Source: Melghirimyces thermohalophilus
GTDB lineage: Bacteria; Bacillota; Bacilli; Thermoactinomycetales; DSM-45169
Length of the DNA: 64,000 bases
Direction of reading: 5' to 3'
NCBI RefSeq assembly: GCF_900102685.1
Contig: NZ_FMZA01000002.1
Location: 124,001 to 188,000 of the forward strand
The position numbers and the translations under genes were made by a program. Positions 8,394 to 16,106 of the stretch are shown here, piece after piece; position 1 is the stretch's first letter; the number at the start of each line of letters is the position of its first letter. The notes under the pieces were generated by a model. It was not told where the DNA came from. It worked only from the letters and a program-made list of their open reading frames with translations, and did not search any database.

Positions 8394-9344
8394 ATGAGCC
8401 GAGAGCCGATCTTTTTACAACCGGTTTTTAAGGAGAGAATCTGGGGGGGCCGAGCCCTGGCGGAGACCTTCGGTTATGAGATCCCCTATGATAAAACTGG
8501 CGAATGTTGGGCCATTTCCGCTCACCCCCACGGGCAGAGCGTGGTCAGAGATGGCGTTTACGCCGGTTTCACGCTGGGTCAGCTGTGGGAGCAACATCGC
8601 GAGCTGTTCGGAAATGTATCAGGGGATCGTTTTCCTCTATTGACCAAGATTTTGGATGCCAATGCGGACTTGTCGGTACAGGTTCACCCCGATGATGCTT
8701 ACGCCCGCGTTCATGAGCGGGGGGAGCTGGGGAAAACCGAATGCTGGTATATCATCGACTGCGAAGAGGGAGCCGAATTGATCTACGGGCATCATGCGCA
8801 GTCCAAGGAAGAATTTCGAGCATGGGTCGAACAGGGGGCGTGGGATCAGCTGTTGCGGAGAGTGAAGATCCATCCCGGCGATTTCTTCTTCGTTCCCAGC
8901 GGGACCATTCACGCCCTCGGTGCCGGCACGTTGGTGCTGGAAACCCAGCAAAGCTCCGACACTACGTATCGGTTGTACGACTATGACCGGACGGATGATC
9001 GCGGGAACCCCCGTGAGCTCCACCTGGATCAGGTTTTCCAAGTGACGCGCATTCCCCATATCGACCCGGTGGTGGAACAGAAGAGCCATCGGCGAGAAGG
9101 GCTGCTCATGACCACTTTGCTCGAAACCGACATGTTCACGGTGTATCGATGGGAATTGAACGGAGAGGCTTACCTGGAACCAACGCGCGATTTTCAACTG
9201 GTCAGCGTGTTGGAAGGTTCGGGGGAGATCCGTGTGGATGGTCGCGTCTATCCCTTTCAGAAGGGCGATCATGCGATTTTACCCAGCGACTTGGGGAACG
9301 TAAAGGTGAGTGGACAAGCGGAATGGATCGTCTCCCATCCTTAA
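8394..9344 (+). CDS. manA: Mannose-6-phosphate isomerase, class I
   Basis: A 316-residue cupin-type isomerase interconverting mannose-6-phosphate and fructose-6-phosphate. Zinc-site motifs are visible: LSVQVHPDDAYA, GKTECWYIIDC, and the FVPSGTIHALGAGTLVLETQQSSDTTYRLYDYDR stretch typical of short Bacillus ManA proteins. AAAGGAGA lies 10 bases before the ATG at 8394; an in-frame GTG at 8385 is too close to it. The gene follows the kinase by 38 bases, and the pair matches uptake by the divergent PTS. Confidence 0.93.
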   Translation: MSREPIFLQPVFKERIWGGRALAETFGYEIPYDKTGECWAISAHPHGQSVVRDGVYAGFTLGQLWEQHRELFGNVSGDRFPLLTKILDANADLSVQVHPDDAYARVHERGELGKTECWYIIDCEEGAELIYGHHAQSKEEFRAWVEQGAWDQLLRRVKIHPGDFFFVPSGTIHALGAGTLVLETQQSSDTTYRLYDYDRTDDRGNPRELHLDQVFQVTRIPHIDPVVEQKSHRREGLLMTTLLETDMFTVYRWELNGEAYLEPTRDFQLVSVLEGSGEIRVDGRVYPFQKGDHAILPSDLGNVKVSGQAEWIVSHP

Positions 9345-9429
9345 AGGAAACAAAGGGGAGCCCGACATCGGCCAACGGTTCCCGCAACATACCACCTGAA
9401 AGAACCCTGCGTGAAGGAGCCGAGCAGAT

Positions 9430-10806
9430 ATGCCGAAGCAGAAGCCCCCGGTGCAGCCGGGTGACCGAATCCAACTCACTTTGACCGGCCAGACCCATAC
9501 CGGCGATGGTGTCGGAAAATACGATGGCTTCACGGTGTTCGTGCCCTTGACGGTGGCCGGGGAGCGAGTGGAGGCCAAAGTGACCAAGGTGAAAAAAACC
9601 TATGCCCACGCCCGCATGGAGGCGTTATTGGAGGCCAGCCCCGCTCGGGTGGATGCCCCCTGTCCGGTCTTTGAACGTTGTGGCGGCTGTCAGATTCAAC
9701 ATATCGCCTACCCAGCGCAGCTGGAGGCGAAACGGCGTCAAGTGGCTAATGCCTTCGCTCGAATCGGCGGGTTGGAAGAGGTAAAAGTGCTGCCGGTGCT
9801 GGGGATGGACCAGCCCTGGAACTACCGCAACAAAGCCCAAGTTCCCTTCAGCGGGCGAAGGGGGCGGGTCAAAGCCGGCTTTTTTGCCGCCGGATCCCAT
9901 GAGGTTGTGGAGTTTGAACACTGCATGATCCAGCAGCCGGAAAACGATCGGGCGATCCAACGGGTCCGGGAGTTGGTCAAGGAGCTGGGGATCCCGCCCT
10001 ACAACGAACAGAAACACCGGGGGATCGTTCGCCACACGGTGGTCCGAACCGGCGTCAACACCGGTGAGGTGATGGTGGTGTTGGTCACCAACGGGTTGGA
10101 GCTGCCTCATCGCAAGCGGTTGGTGCGGGAACTCAGGGAGAGGATTCCGGGTTTGGCCTCTGTGGTGCAAAACATCCAGACGAAGCGGACCAACGTGGTG
10201 CTGGGACCGGAAAACCGGCTCCTCTGGGGAGAGCCGGTGATTCATGACACGATCGGTCACGTCCGGTTTGTCATCTCCCCCCATTCCTTTTTTCAGATCA
10301 ACCCGGAGCAGACAGAGGTTTTATACGAACAGGTTCGTCGCTATGCGGCGTTGTCCGGCCGGGAGACCGTCATCGACGCCTACTGCGGCATTGGCACCAT
10401 CGGCCTCTACCTGGCCCAAGACGCCGCTCGCATCCTCGGCGTCGAATCCATTCCCCAAGCAGTGGAGGATGCCCGCCGTAATGCCGAACTGAATGGTATC
10501 GATCATGCCACCTTTACGGCCGGCCCTGCGGAAGAAGTGATGCCCCGCTGGGCTGAGGAAGGGCTTCATCCCAATGTGATTGTCGTCGATCCGCCTCGTA
10601 AAGGGTGCGCGCCTGAATTTCTGGATGCTGCCGTTCGAACCGATCCCGACCGTCTCGTCTATGTCTCCTGCAATCCCGCCACCTTGGCGCGGGATGCCGC
10701 TTACCTGAAGGAACAAGGCTACGTCAACCGTCAGGTCCAGCCCGTCGACATGTTTCCCCACACGAGCCACGTGGAGTGCGTGACCGTGTTTCGAAAACAG
10801 GGATAA
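9430..10806 (+). CDS. rlmCD: 23S rRNA (uracil-C5)-methyltransferase, RlmCD/RumA family
   Basis: A 458-residue SAM-dependent enzyme. The N-terminal TRAM RNA-binding domain (about 1-65) is followed by the iron-sulfur cysteines CPVFERCGGCQIQH with an upstream Cys, a central beta domain, and the Rossmann methyltransferase (VIDAYCGIGTIGLYLA). The catalytic cysteine is in YVSCNPATLARD and the general base region is IVVDPPRKG. In Bacillus the single enzyme RlmCD (YefA) makes both m5U747 and m5U1939. The 5' end is duplicated at 11291-11363, and the 3' end with its terminator is duplicated in inverted form at 13355-13438. Confidence 0.93.
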   Translation: MPKQKPPVQPGDRIQLTLTGQTHTGDGVGKYDGFTVFVPLTVAGERVEAKVTKVKKTYAHARMEALLEASPARVDAPCPVFERCGGCQIQHIAYPAQLEAKRRQVANAFARIGGLEEVKVLPVLGMDQPWNYRNKAQVPFSGRRGRVKAGFFAAGSHEVVEFEHCMIQQPENDRAIQRVRELVKELGIPPYNEQKHRGIVRHTVVRTGVNTGEVMVVLVTNGLELPHRKRLVRELRERIPGLASVVQNIQTKRTNVVLGPENRLLWGEPVIHDTIGHVRFVISPHSFFQINPEQTEVLYEQVRRYAALSGRETVIDAYCGIGTIGLYLAQDAARILGVESIPQAVEDARRNAELNGIDHATFTAGPAEEVMPRWAEEGLHPNVIVVDPPRKGCAPEFLDAAVRTDPDRLVYVSCNPATLARDAAYLKEQGYVNRQVQPVDMFPHTSHVECVTVFRKQG

Positions 10807-10846
10807 AACCCGCTCTCTCCCCCTGAAAGGGAAAGGCGGGTTTTTT
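10804..10846 (+). terminator. Terminator of rlmCD
   Basis: AAAACCCGC ... GCGGGTTTTTT with a small internal hairpin (CCCT / AGGG) follows the stop codon. A diverged copy in the opposite orientation lies at about 13353-13400. Confidence 0.8.
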
Positions 10847-10849
10847 AAT

Positions 10850-11279
10850 TGTTGCGGGACGTTGTCACAATATCGGGGTTGGATGACAGGATGGCCTCCG
10901 CTGTCTCCCACAGCCGGGCCAGGAATTGGAGGACCTGTTTCCCTCGTCGGACGAGATCGTCCCGGGAGTGAATACCGAGATCGGTCATGAGGGCGTTGAA
11001 GGCCGGAGCGAGGGGGTGTTGCAGCTGTGGGGCGTCTGTCCTGAAAAGCGTGTGGCAGCGGGCGAAGGTAGCCCGATCCAGAAGACGGTTTCACGGTGGG
11101 ACCCACTCTGGATGAGCTCGCGATTGGCGTCGACGGCGATCGGTCGAGCGGCGGCGGTGATATATCTGCTAGAAAAGAAGGGGGGTCTCCGCAATTTGAA
11201 CATCGAAGGTGTGTTCAAGGGAGTCGAGGTGGCGTTGGATCTGTTGGTGTCCAGTCGGCGCAGCCCAGTAGGGCCAATA
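10850..11279 (-). pseudogene. Decayed nucleotidyltransferase-like gene, C-terminal part (copy A)
   Basis: Reading the minus strand, the segment PFFSSRYITAAARPIAVDANRELIQSGSHRETVFWI closely matches the plus-strand copy at 12823-13350. The frame breaks soon after (around 11070), and the remaining homology continues in another frame (GPAVGDSGGHPVIQPRYCDNVP). It has no start codon and no N-terminal part. I associate the family with small putative nucleotidyltransferases of Bacillota, from memory. It lies convergent to rlmCD, sharing its terminator, and forms most of repeat arm A. Confidence 0.7.
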
Positions 11280-11290
11280 TATTTTCCAAC

Positions 11291-11363
11291 TGAAAGAACC
11301 CTGCGTGAAGGAACCGAGAGATATGCCGAAGCAGAAGCCCCAGGTGCAGCCGGATGACCGAAT
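11291..11363 (+). repeat. Partial copy of the rlmCD start region
   Basis: 73 bases matching 9397-9470 with only a handful of differences: the leader (AGAACCCTGCGTGAAGGA), the ATG and the first codons of rlmCD (MPKQKPQVQPDDRI). It is cut short after about 14 codons and abuts repeat arm A, then AT-rich unique DNA begins. Confidence 0.88.
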
Positions 11364-11534
11364 ACGCTAAGCAGAAATCGTTGACAGCTCAATCATCATA
11401 GAATATATTGTGCATATACAAAATATACAGCATGCTTAACGATAAAAGAGCCTTTCTGTAATAAATGATCTTTGGAAAAAAGAAATAGCACCTGTTAAAA
11501 TACAAAAGCCATAAAAAAGTCAGAAGGGAGCTTG

Positions 11535-12581
11535 ATGAATAGAAAAGATATGAGAGCTCAAGAGAATCAAGAAAATTCAAGGATGAATAGAAAGGCCCGG
11601 ATTGGTGCCGCACTGTTTCTCTTTATACTATCACCGTTCATAGGTGAATTACTGTTGGGGAATTTAGCTTCAGAGCAATTGATCGTATTCCCCTTGTTGG
11701 CTTTGCTTTATGGTGGTGGGGCACTGTTCATTCGAGAATGGGTTCGACGAACGGGTAGAGGATGGCCAACAATCTTTTGTCTAGCATTAGCTTACGGTTT
11801 GCTGGAAGAAGGATTTGTCATTCAAACTCTTTTTAATCCAAATTATCTTGGTCTCGGTTTACTCGATTATGGATTTATTCCAAGCCTAGGTATAGGATCA
11901 TTCTGGTCGGTGTATGTTTTAAGTCTTCACGTTATTTGGAGCATCAGTATCCCTATTGCAGTGACGGAAAGCCTCTTTTGGAAGCATCGAACGACACCGT
12001 GGTTAGGCAGATTTGGTTTTACGATGTGTGCCATACTGTTCTTTCTTGGTTCTGTAATAATGGGACTAGGCGTCTTTTATGAATATCAATTTATGGCGTC
12101 GGTTAAACAATTAATGATTAGCGCAACATTAATGATGATATTTATTGTTTTAGGGTTTACCTTATTTCATAAAGATAAAAAGGTGAATACATATAATCAT
12201 CCAAAATTCATAAATCAATCAGCACCTAACCCTTGGTTATTAGGCGGGTTTGCATTCATATCCGGATCGATATTCTTTTTATTAAGCAATATACCTTATG
12301 TTCATGCGTTGTTACCGGCAGGAGTTTTGGTACCCATTCTGTTATTGTTGGAGTTACTTGTACTAGTGGTTACGATACGCTCTTCGCATAAGAAGGGGTG
12401 GTCAGACATCCATAGGTTTTCTCTTGCTGCAGGCGGTATGCTGGTCTATTGTTGGGGCGGATTTCTAACTAATATTCAATTGTATGGTTACTCTCACTTG
12501 TTTGTACAGGGAGTATGGTGTTTTCTTGCTATTGCTTTAATCGTATTCATTGGAAGTCGATTACATCGTCAATCAATGTGA
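11535..12581 (+). CDS. Multi-pass membrane protein of unknown function, AT-rich
   Basis: About 348 residues with nine or ten predicted membrane segments. The segment ALAYGLLEEGFVIQTLFNPNY contains a Glu-Glu pair reminiscent of CPBP-type intramembrane proteases, but the further CPBP motifs (FRxxxxH, HxxxN) are not evident, so no function is assigned. GAAGGGAG stands 4 bases before the ATG at 11535; a TTG three bases earlier is also possible. Base composition is clearly more AT-rich than in the flanking genes, and the gene lies between the two arms of an inverted duplication, both signs of horizontal arrival. Confidence 0.65.
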   Translation: MNRKDMRAQENQENSRMNRKARIGAALFLFILSPFIGELLLGNLASEQLIVFPLLALLYGGGALFIREWVRRTGRGWPTIFCLALAYGLLEEGFVIQTLFNPNYLGLGLLDYGFIPSLGIGSFWSVYVLSLHVIWSISIPIAVTESLFWKHRTTPWLGRFGFTMCAILFFLGSVIMGLGVFYEYQFMASVKQLMISATLMMIFIVLGFTLFHKDKKVNTYNHPKFINQSAPNPWLLGGFAFISGSIFFLLSNIPYVHALLPAGVLVPILLLLELLVLVVTIRSSHKKGWSDIHRFSLAAGGMLVYCWGGFLTNIQLYGYSHLFVQGVWCFLAIALIVFIGSRLHRQSM

Positions 12582-12773
12582 AAAGAAAGAAATGGGTTAT
12601 AGTACCGCCGAGTTTCTCAGGTTGGCAAACTCCAAAGCTGATGATAACGAAGTGGCTGATGAAATATATCGCCTGCGGGACTAGAGAGCGGGACAAATCA
12701 AAGAGGTGATGAGAGAAGCGTTGTGGAAGCTGTAGACTCCGCTCGTGATGCAACTGATGAAAGAGGCGTCGCT

Positions 12774-13350
12774 ATGAGAATCGGGACGGCGCGAAAGGCC
12801 GCCACGGAATGGGTCGATCAGCATGCTTATCAGGAGGAGGACCGTTCGCCTTCGATATCTTGCCGCGCGGGAAGTGTTGCAGGAATATGGGTACGAGGAT
12901 CTCTACTGGGAGCTATTGGCCCTACTGGGCTGCGCCGATTGGATGCCCCAACAGGTTCAACGTCACCTCGACTCCCTCGAACGAACTTTCGACGCCGCAG
13001 CTGCAGTGGCTGAGACACCGTTCTTTTTCAGCAGCGATATCACTCCTGCCGCTCGACCGATCGCCGTCGACGCCAGCCGCGAACTCATCCAGAGCGGGTT
13101 TCACCGTGAAGCCGTCTTCTGGATCGTTGCTACCTTCGCCCGCTGCCACATGATTCTCGGGACAGATGCCCCACAGCTGCAACGCTCCCTCACCCCGGCC
13201 TTCAACGCTCTCCTGGCCGATCTCGGTGTTCACTCCCGGGACGATCTCGTCCAACGAGGGAAACAGGTCCTCTTAGTTCCTGCCCCGGCTGTGGGAGACA
13301 GCGGAGGCTATCCTGTCGTCCAATCCCGACATTGTGACGACGTCCCGTGA
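12774..13350 (+). pseudogene. Frameshifted, internally deleted nucleotidyltransferase-like gene (copy B)
   Basis: The ATG at 12774 opens MRIGTARKAATEWVDQHAYQEE, which resembles the N terminus of small Bacillota nucleotidyltransferases. At about 12835-12840 the frame shifts and the sequence jumps to the family C-terminal part (RRRTVRLRYLAAREVLQEYGYEDLYWEL, then PFFFSSDITPAARPIAVDASRELIQSGFHREAVFWIV), missing the central catalytic region (no GSxxxGxxxxxSDxD motif is present). The C terminus is also degraded near 13290-13350. Non-functional. The family assignment is from memory and should be checked. Confidence 0.65.
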
Positions 13351-13438
13351 CCATTAAAAAAACCGCCTTTCCCTTTCAGGGGAGAGAGCGGGTTTTATCC
13401 CTGTTTTCGGAACACGGTCACGCACTCCACGTGGCTCG
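12914..13438. repeat. Arm B of the large imperfect inverted duplication
   Basis: 525 bases that are the diverged reverse complement of 10763-11279. The homology starts at TATTGGCCCTACTGGGCTGC and ends in the rlmCD terminator and last codons (GTGGCTCG at 13431-13438). Beyond it the sequence turns AT-rich. Confidence 0.85.
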
Positions 13439-13675
13439 AGTGATCGTATTGAAGTCTTGAGCCAATTTTTGTACCCTACGTCTGCGGGACGAGATATGAG
13501 GAAACATGTCCATTGAAATCGTGCATGAGGTTCAGGTTGTTTTTCCAGGGTCGAATGCACATTTAATCATTTTTATGTCAAAAAATACCGCATAATCATA
13601 GAGGGAACAAACCATGCTTTCCTCATCTGCTCTCGCAGCTTTTTTATACCAAGAAGAGAAGGAGAATAATCATAT

Positions 13676-14314
13676 ATGTTTACAGTTATCAAAGCGGATC
13701 AATTAGGACGAGATACAAGGGTGCAAATGTCTCGAATTTTTGCGGAGGGATATACTCAGTGGCTGGACTACTTTTCCAAAGACAAAAATAAAATTGCAAG
13801 AGCTTTTGCCCATATGTTTGTTTTAGATCAATTTTATATAGCCGTAACAGGTAACAAAGTTGCTGGAATGGTTGCATGTACGGACGGTATTACCCCTTCG
13901 GTAAAACTCAATAAAAAAGAGCTGCGAAAGCATTTAGGATTTTTTAAGGGCAGCATAGCTGGATTCATTTTAAAAAAAGAATTTGAAACCCCTCTGGAGA
14001 ATCCTTCCCCAGATAAATGTTCCATCGATTTTGTCGGAACAGCTCCCGAATTCAAAGGGCAGGGAGTGGCCTCACTGATTATCCGCCATATTCTTGAAAA
14101 TACTCCGTATAAAAAATATTTGATTGAAGAGGTAGCCGATACGAATATTCCCGCGATGCGATTATATGAAAAGATGGGCTTTCAGGAATATAAACGGAAA
14201 CCTTTTTCTCAAAAGCGAGCCAAGAAAATTGGCATAAACAGTCTCGTATCGTTCAGGTATGTGAAACAATCCATCGATTCGTTTAAGAAGGATGAAAACC
14301 TGCGGTCCGAGTGA
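13676..14314 (+). CDS. GNAT-family N-acetyltransferase
   Basis: A 212-residue acetyltransferase. The acetyl-CoA-binding motif A is seen as IDFVGTAPEFKGQGVASLIIRHIL (Gln-x-x-Gly-x-Ala type), followed by EEVADTNIPAMRLYEKMGFQEYKR, the usual end of the fold. AAGGAGA lies about 11 bases upstream of the ATG. The gene is clearly AT-rich compared with the chromosome around it and directly follows the rearranged rlmCD-derived segment, so it was probably acquired together with the rearrangement. The substrate is unknown. Confidence 0.85.
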   Translation: MFTVIKADQLGRDTRVQMSRIFAEGYTQWLDYFSKDKNKIARAFAHMFVLDQFYIAVTGNKVAGMVACTDGITPSVKLNKKELRKHLGFFKGSIAGFILKKEFETPLENPSPDKCSIDFVGTAPEFKGQGVASLIIRHILENTPYKKYLIEEVADTNIPAMRLYEKMGFQEYKRKPFSQKRAKKIGINSLVSFRYVKQSIDSFKKDENLRSE

Positions 14315-14569
14315 TGCTCCAGAAATCACCCCTTATTCCCTGACAGCAGGAGGTTCAGTGGCAGAACATCTTAGGATTATTCATGCGCTCTGACTGTTCA
14401 ATCTACGCTTACTCTATAACGTCGAAATATTCTTGTTTTTGTGCGGTATCTGCAGGATATTAAACGTTCCTTAAAGAAGTATTTATGGGCTATTGATATG
14501 AAGTTGCTAACATGAAGGCGTATCACTTTGTTGGTGTGAAGGTGGATTCTCAATGGGGGAGTGAATGGG

Positions 14570-15832
14570 ATGAATAGACGTGGGTGGCTTGCAGGAGCGC
14601 TGGCTGCAGTGGTAGCCGTCTCTGCTGTCTCCTTTTCACAGGTAGGGGCGGATCAGCAGCAGGCGGAGAAGAAAAAGAGACCCCAGGCTAAAAACGTGAT
14701 TCTGATGGTCGGTGATGGGATGGGGAAAGCTCAGCGGAATGCGATCCGTTTATCCAAAGTGGGTCTGGAAGGTGAACTGGCGATGGACGCCATGCCCTAT
14801 TCCGGTTCCGTTCATACCAACTCCGCCGATCCGAAGGAGTTTGTCACCGACTCGGCGGCCGCGGCCACGGCGATGGCTACCGGAGAAAAAACCTTTAACG
14901 GTGCCGTCGGTGTCGACCGCAATAAAAAACCGGTGAAGACGGCGTTGGAACAAGCGAAAGAGTTGGGGAAAGCGACCGGGTTGGTCACTACAAGTACCGT
15001 GACCGACGCCACTCCGGCCGCCTTCGCAGCCCATGTGGATAACCGGGATGACCAAAGCAAGATCGCCAAACAGTTTCTGGAAGATAGTCGTCCCGATGTG
15101 ATCCTGGGCGGCGGGGAGGATTACTGGTACCCCAAAGGGAACCCGGGAGTGCATCCAGACCAGCCGGCGGAAGATCCGAGCGAAGGAAGTGAAGGCACCG
15201 AAGGAAACCTGGTGGAAAAAGCGAAAGAGCAAGGCTATCAATACGTGACCAACCGCCAGGAGCTCAAGAAGGCCGATGGCTCCAAACTGCTCGGTCTGTT
15301 TGCCAACCAGGAGATGTTCCAGTACGATACGGAGGCTGGAGACAAATATAATCCCTCTGTGCCGCTGCCGGAGATGACCGACAAAGCCCTCCAGACCCTC
15401 TCCCAACATGAAAAGGGCTTCTTCCTGCTGGTAGAGGAAGAGGGCACCGACGCGATGAGCCATGTCAACAACGCGGAACTGACGATCGAAGCCGGCAAGC
15501 AGTTTGACAAGGCGGTGGCCCGCGCGAAAGCCTTCGCCAAGAAAAACGGGGACACCTTGGTGATCGTGGTTGGCGATCATGAAACCGGCGGCTTTACGAT
15601 TGAAGGCTTGGATGATTCCGACGAGTCGGGGGATGGAGAATCCAAGGAAGATGGTCCTCTGCCTGTGGCTCGATCCAATCAGCAGTTTATGGTGGATTGG
15701 ACCACAACAGGACACTCGGCCGTCGATGTTCCCTTGACCGCTATGGGCCCCGGGGCGAAATTGCTGAAGGGTGTATATGAAAACACCCGCATCCACGATG
15801 TGATCGTACAGGTGATGAAGGCGGGGAAATAA
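14570..15832 (+). CDS. Secreted alkaline phosphatase (PhoA family)
   Basis: A 420-residue exported metalloenzyme that releases inorganic phosphate from phosphomonoesters. The N terminus has a signal peptide (basic NRRGW, hydrophobic core, AxA-like site near SQVGADQ). The catalytic serine is in FVTDSAAAATAMATG, metal-binding segments are NVILMVGDGMG and VVGDHETGGF, and a late histidine is in TTTGHSAVDV. GGGGGAG lies 8 bases before the ATG at 14570; the GTG at 14561 abuts it and is rejected. No convincing Pho box was found. A strong terminator follows. Confidence 0.92.
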   Translation: MNRRGWLAGALAAVVAVSAVSFSQVGADQQQAEKKKRPQAKNVILMVGDGMGKAQRNAIRLSKVGLEGELAMDAMPYSGSVHTNSADPKEFVTDSAAAATAMATGEKTFNGAVGVDRNKKPVKTALEQAKELGKATGLVTTSTVTDATPAAFAAHVDNRDDQSKIAKQFLEDSRPDVILGGGEDYWYPKGNPGVHPDQPAEDPSEGSEGTEGNLVEKAKEQGYQYVTNRQELKKADGSKLLGLFANQEMFQYDTEAGDKYNPSVPLPEMTDKALQTLSQHEKGFFLLVEEEGTDAMSHVNNAELTIEAGKQFDKAVARAKAFAKKNGDTLVIVVGDHETGGFTIEGLDDSDESGDGESKEDGPLPVARSNQQFMVDWTTTGHSAVDVPLTAMGPGAKLLKGVYENTRIHDVIVQVMKAGK

Positions 15833-15870
15833 ATCCCGGTTCGAAGTGCATTCCTCGGTTAGCAGTTATG

Positions 15871-15907
15871 AAAGGGATCCGTTCTGGGTGGGGCGGATCC
15901 CTTTTTG
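15871..15907 (+). terminator. Terminator of the alkaline phosphatase gene
   Basis: AAAGGGATCCG ... CGGATCCCTTTTTG, an 11-base-pair stem with a T-run. Confidence 0.88.
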
Positions 15908-16033
15908 TATGAGGAATGACGGTAGCATGGAGTAAGCAGAATAACCCGGATCACTTGCCTTCCGTATTGTTTCGCAAGCGTCGAAAACCCTTTCCACCTT
16001 AACCGAGCGGTGTGGGGATTCGGTGCGCTTTGA

Positions 16034-16062
16034 TTGACTTGTGAGCACCGGGTGTCTGTATA
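16034..16062 (+). promoter_or_regulatory. Putative promoter of the SNF2 helicase gene
   Basis: TTGACT at 16034-16039, a 17-base spacer, and TGTATA at 16057-16062, about 45 bases before the start codon. Confidence 0.5.
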
Positions 16063-16106
16063 TGCTACAATAGGCTGAACAAGTGGTGTAAAGGAGCTAT
16101 CGTACC

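Larger units (their letters stand above)
10763..11279. repeat. Arm A of a large imperfect inverted duplication
   Basis: This 517-base segment (last codons of rlmCD, its terminator, and the decayed gene) recurs in reverse complement at 12914-13438. Matches include the CGGAACACGGTCACGCACTC-like rlmCD end, the terminator, and the gene body; divergence is roughly 10-20 percent by eye. See the findings. Confidence 0.85.

Noticed and set aside
11532-12581. Calling the AT-rich membrane protein a CPBP protease
   Set aside because: Only the Glu-Glu pair is suggestive; the other conserved motifs cannot be found.
13354-13560. Minus-strand frame at the end of arm B
   Set aside because: It is built from the copied rlmCD terminator region and AT-rich junction DNA; no ribosome site.
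14460-14569. Pho box in front of the alkaline phosphatase
   Set aside because: Only weak TTAAAC/TTAAAG repeats with irregular spacing; not enough for a PhoP site.
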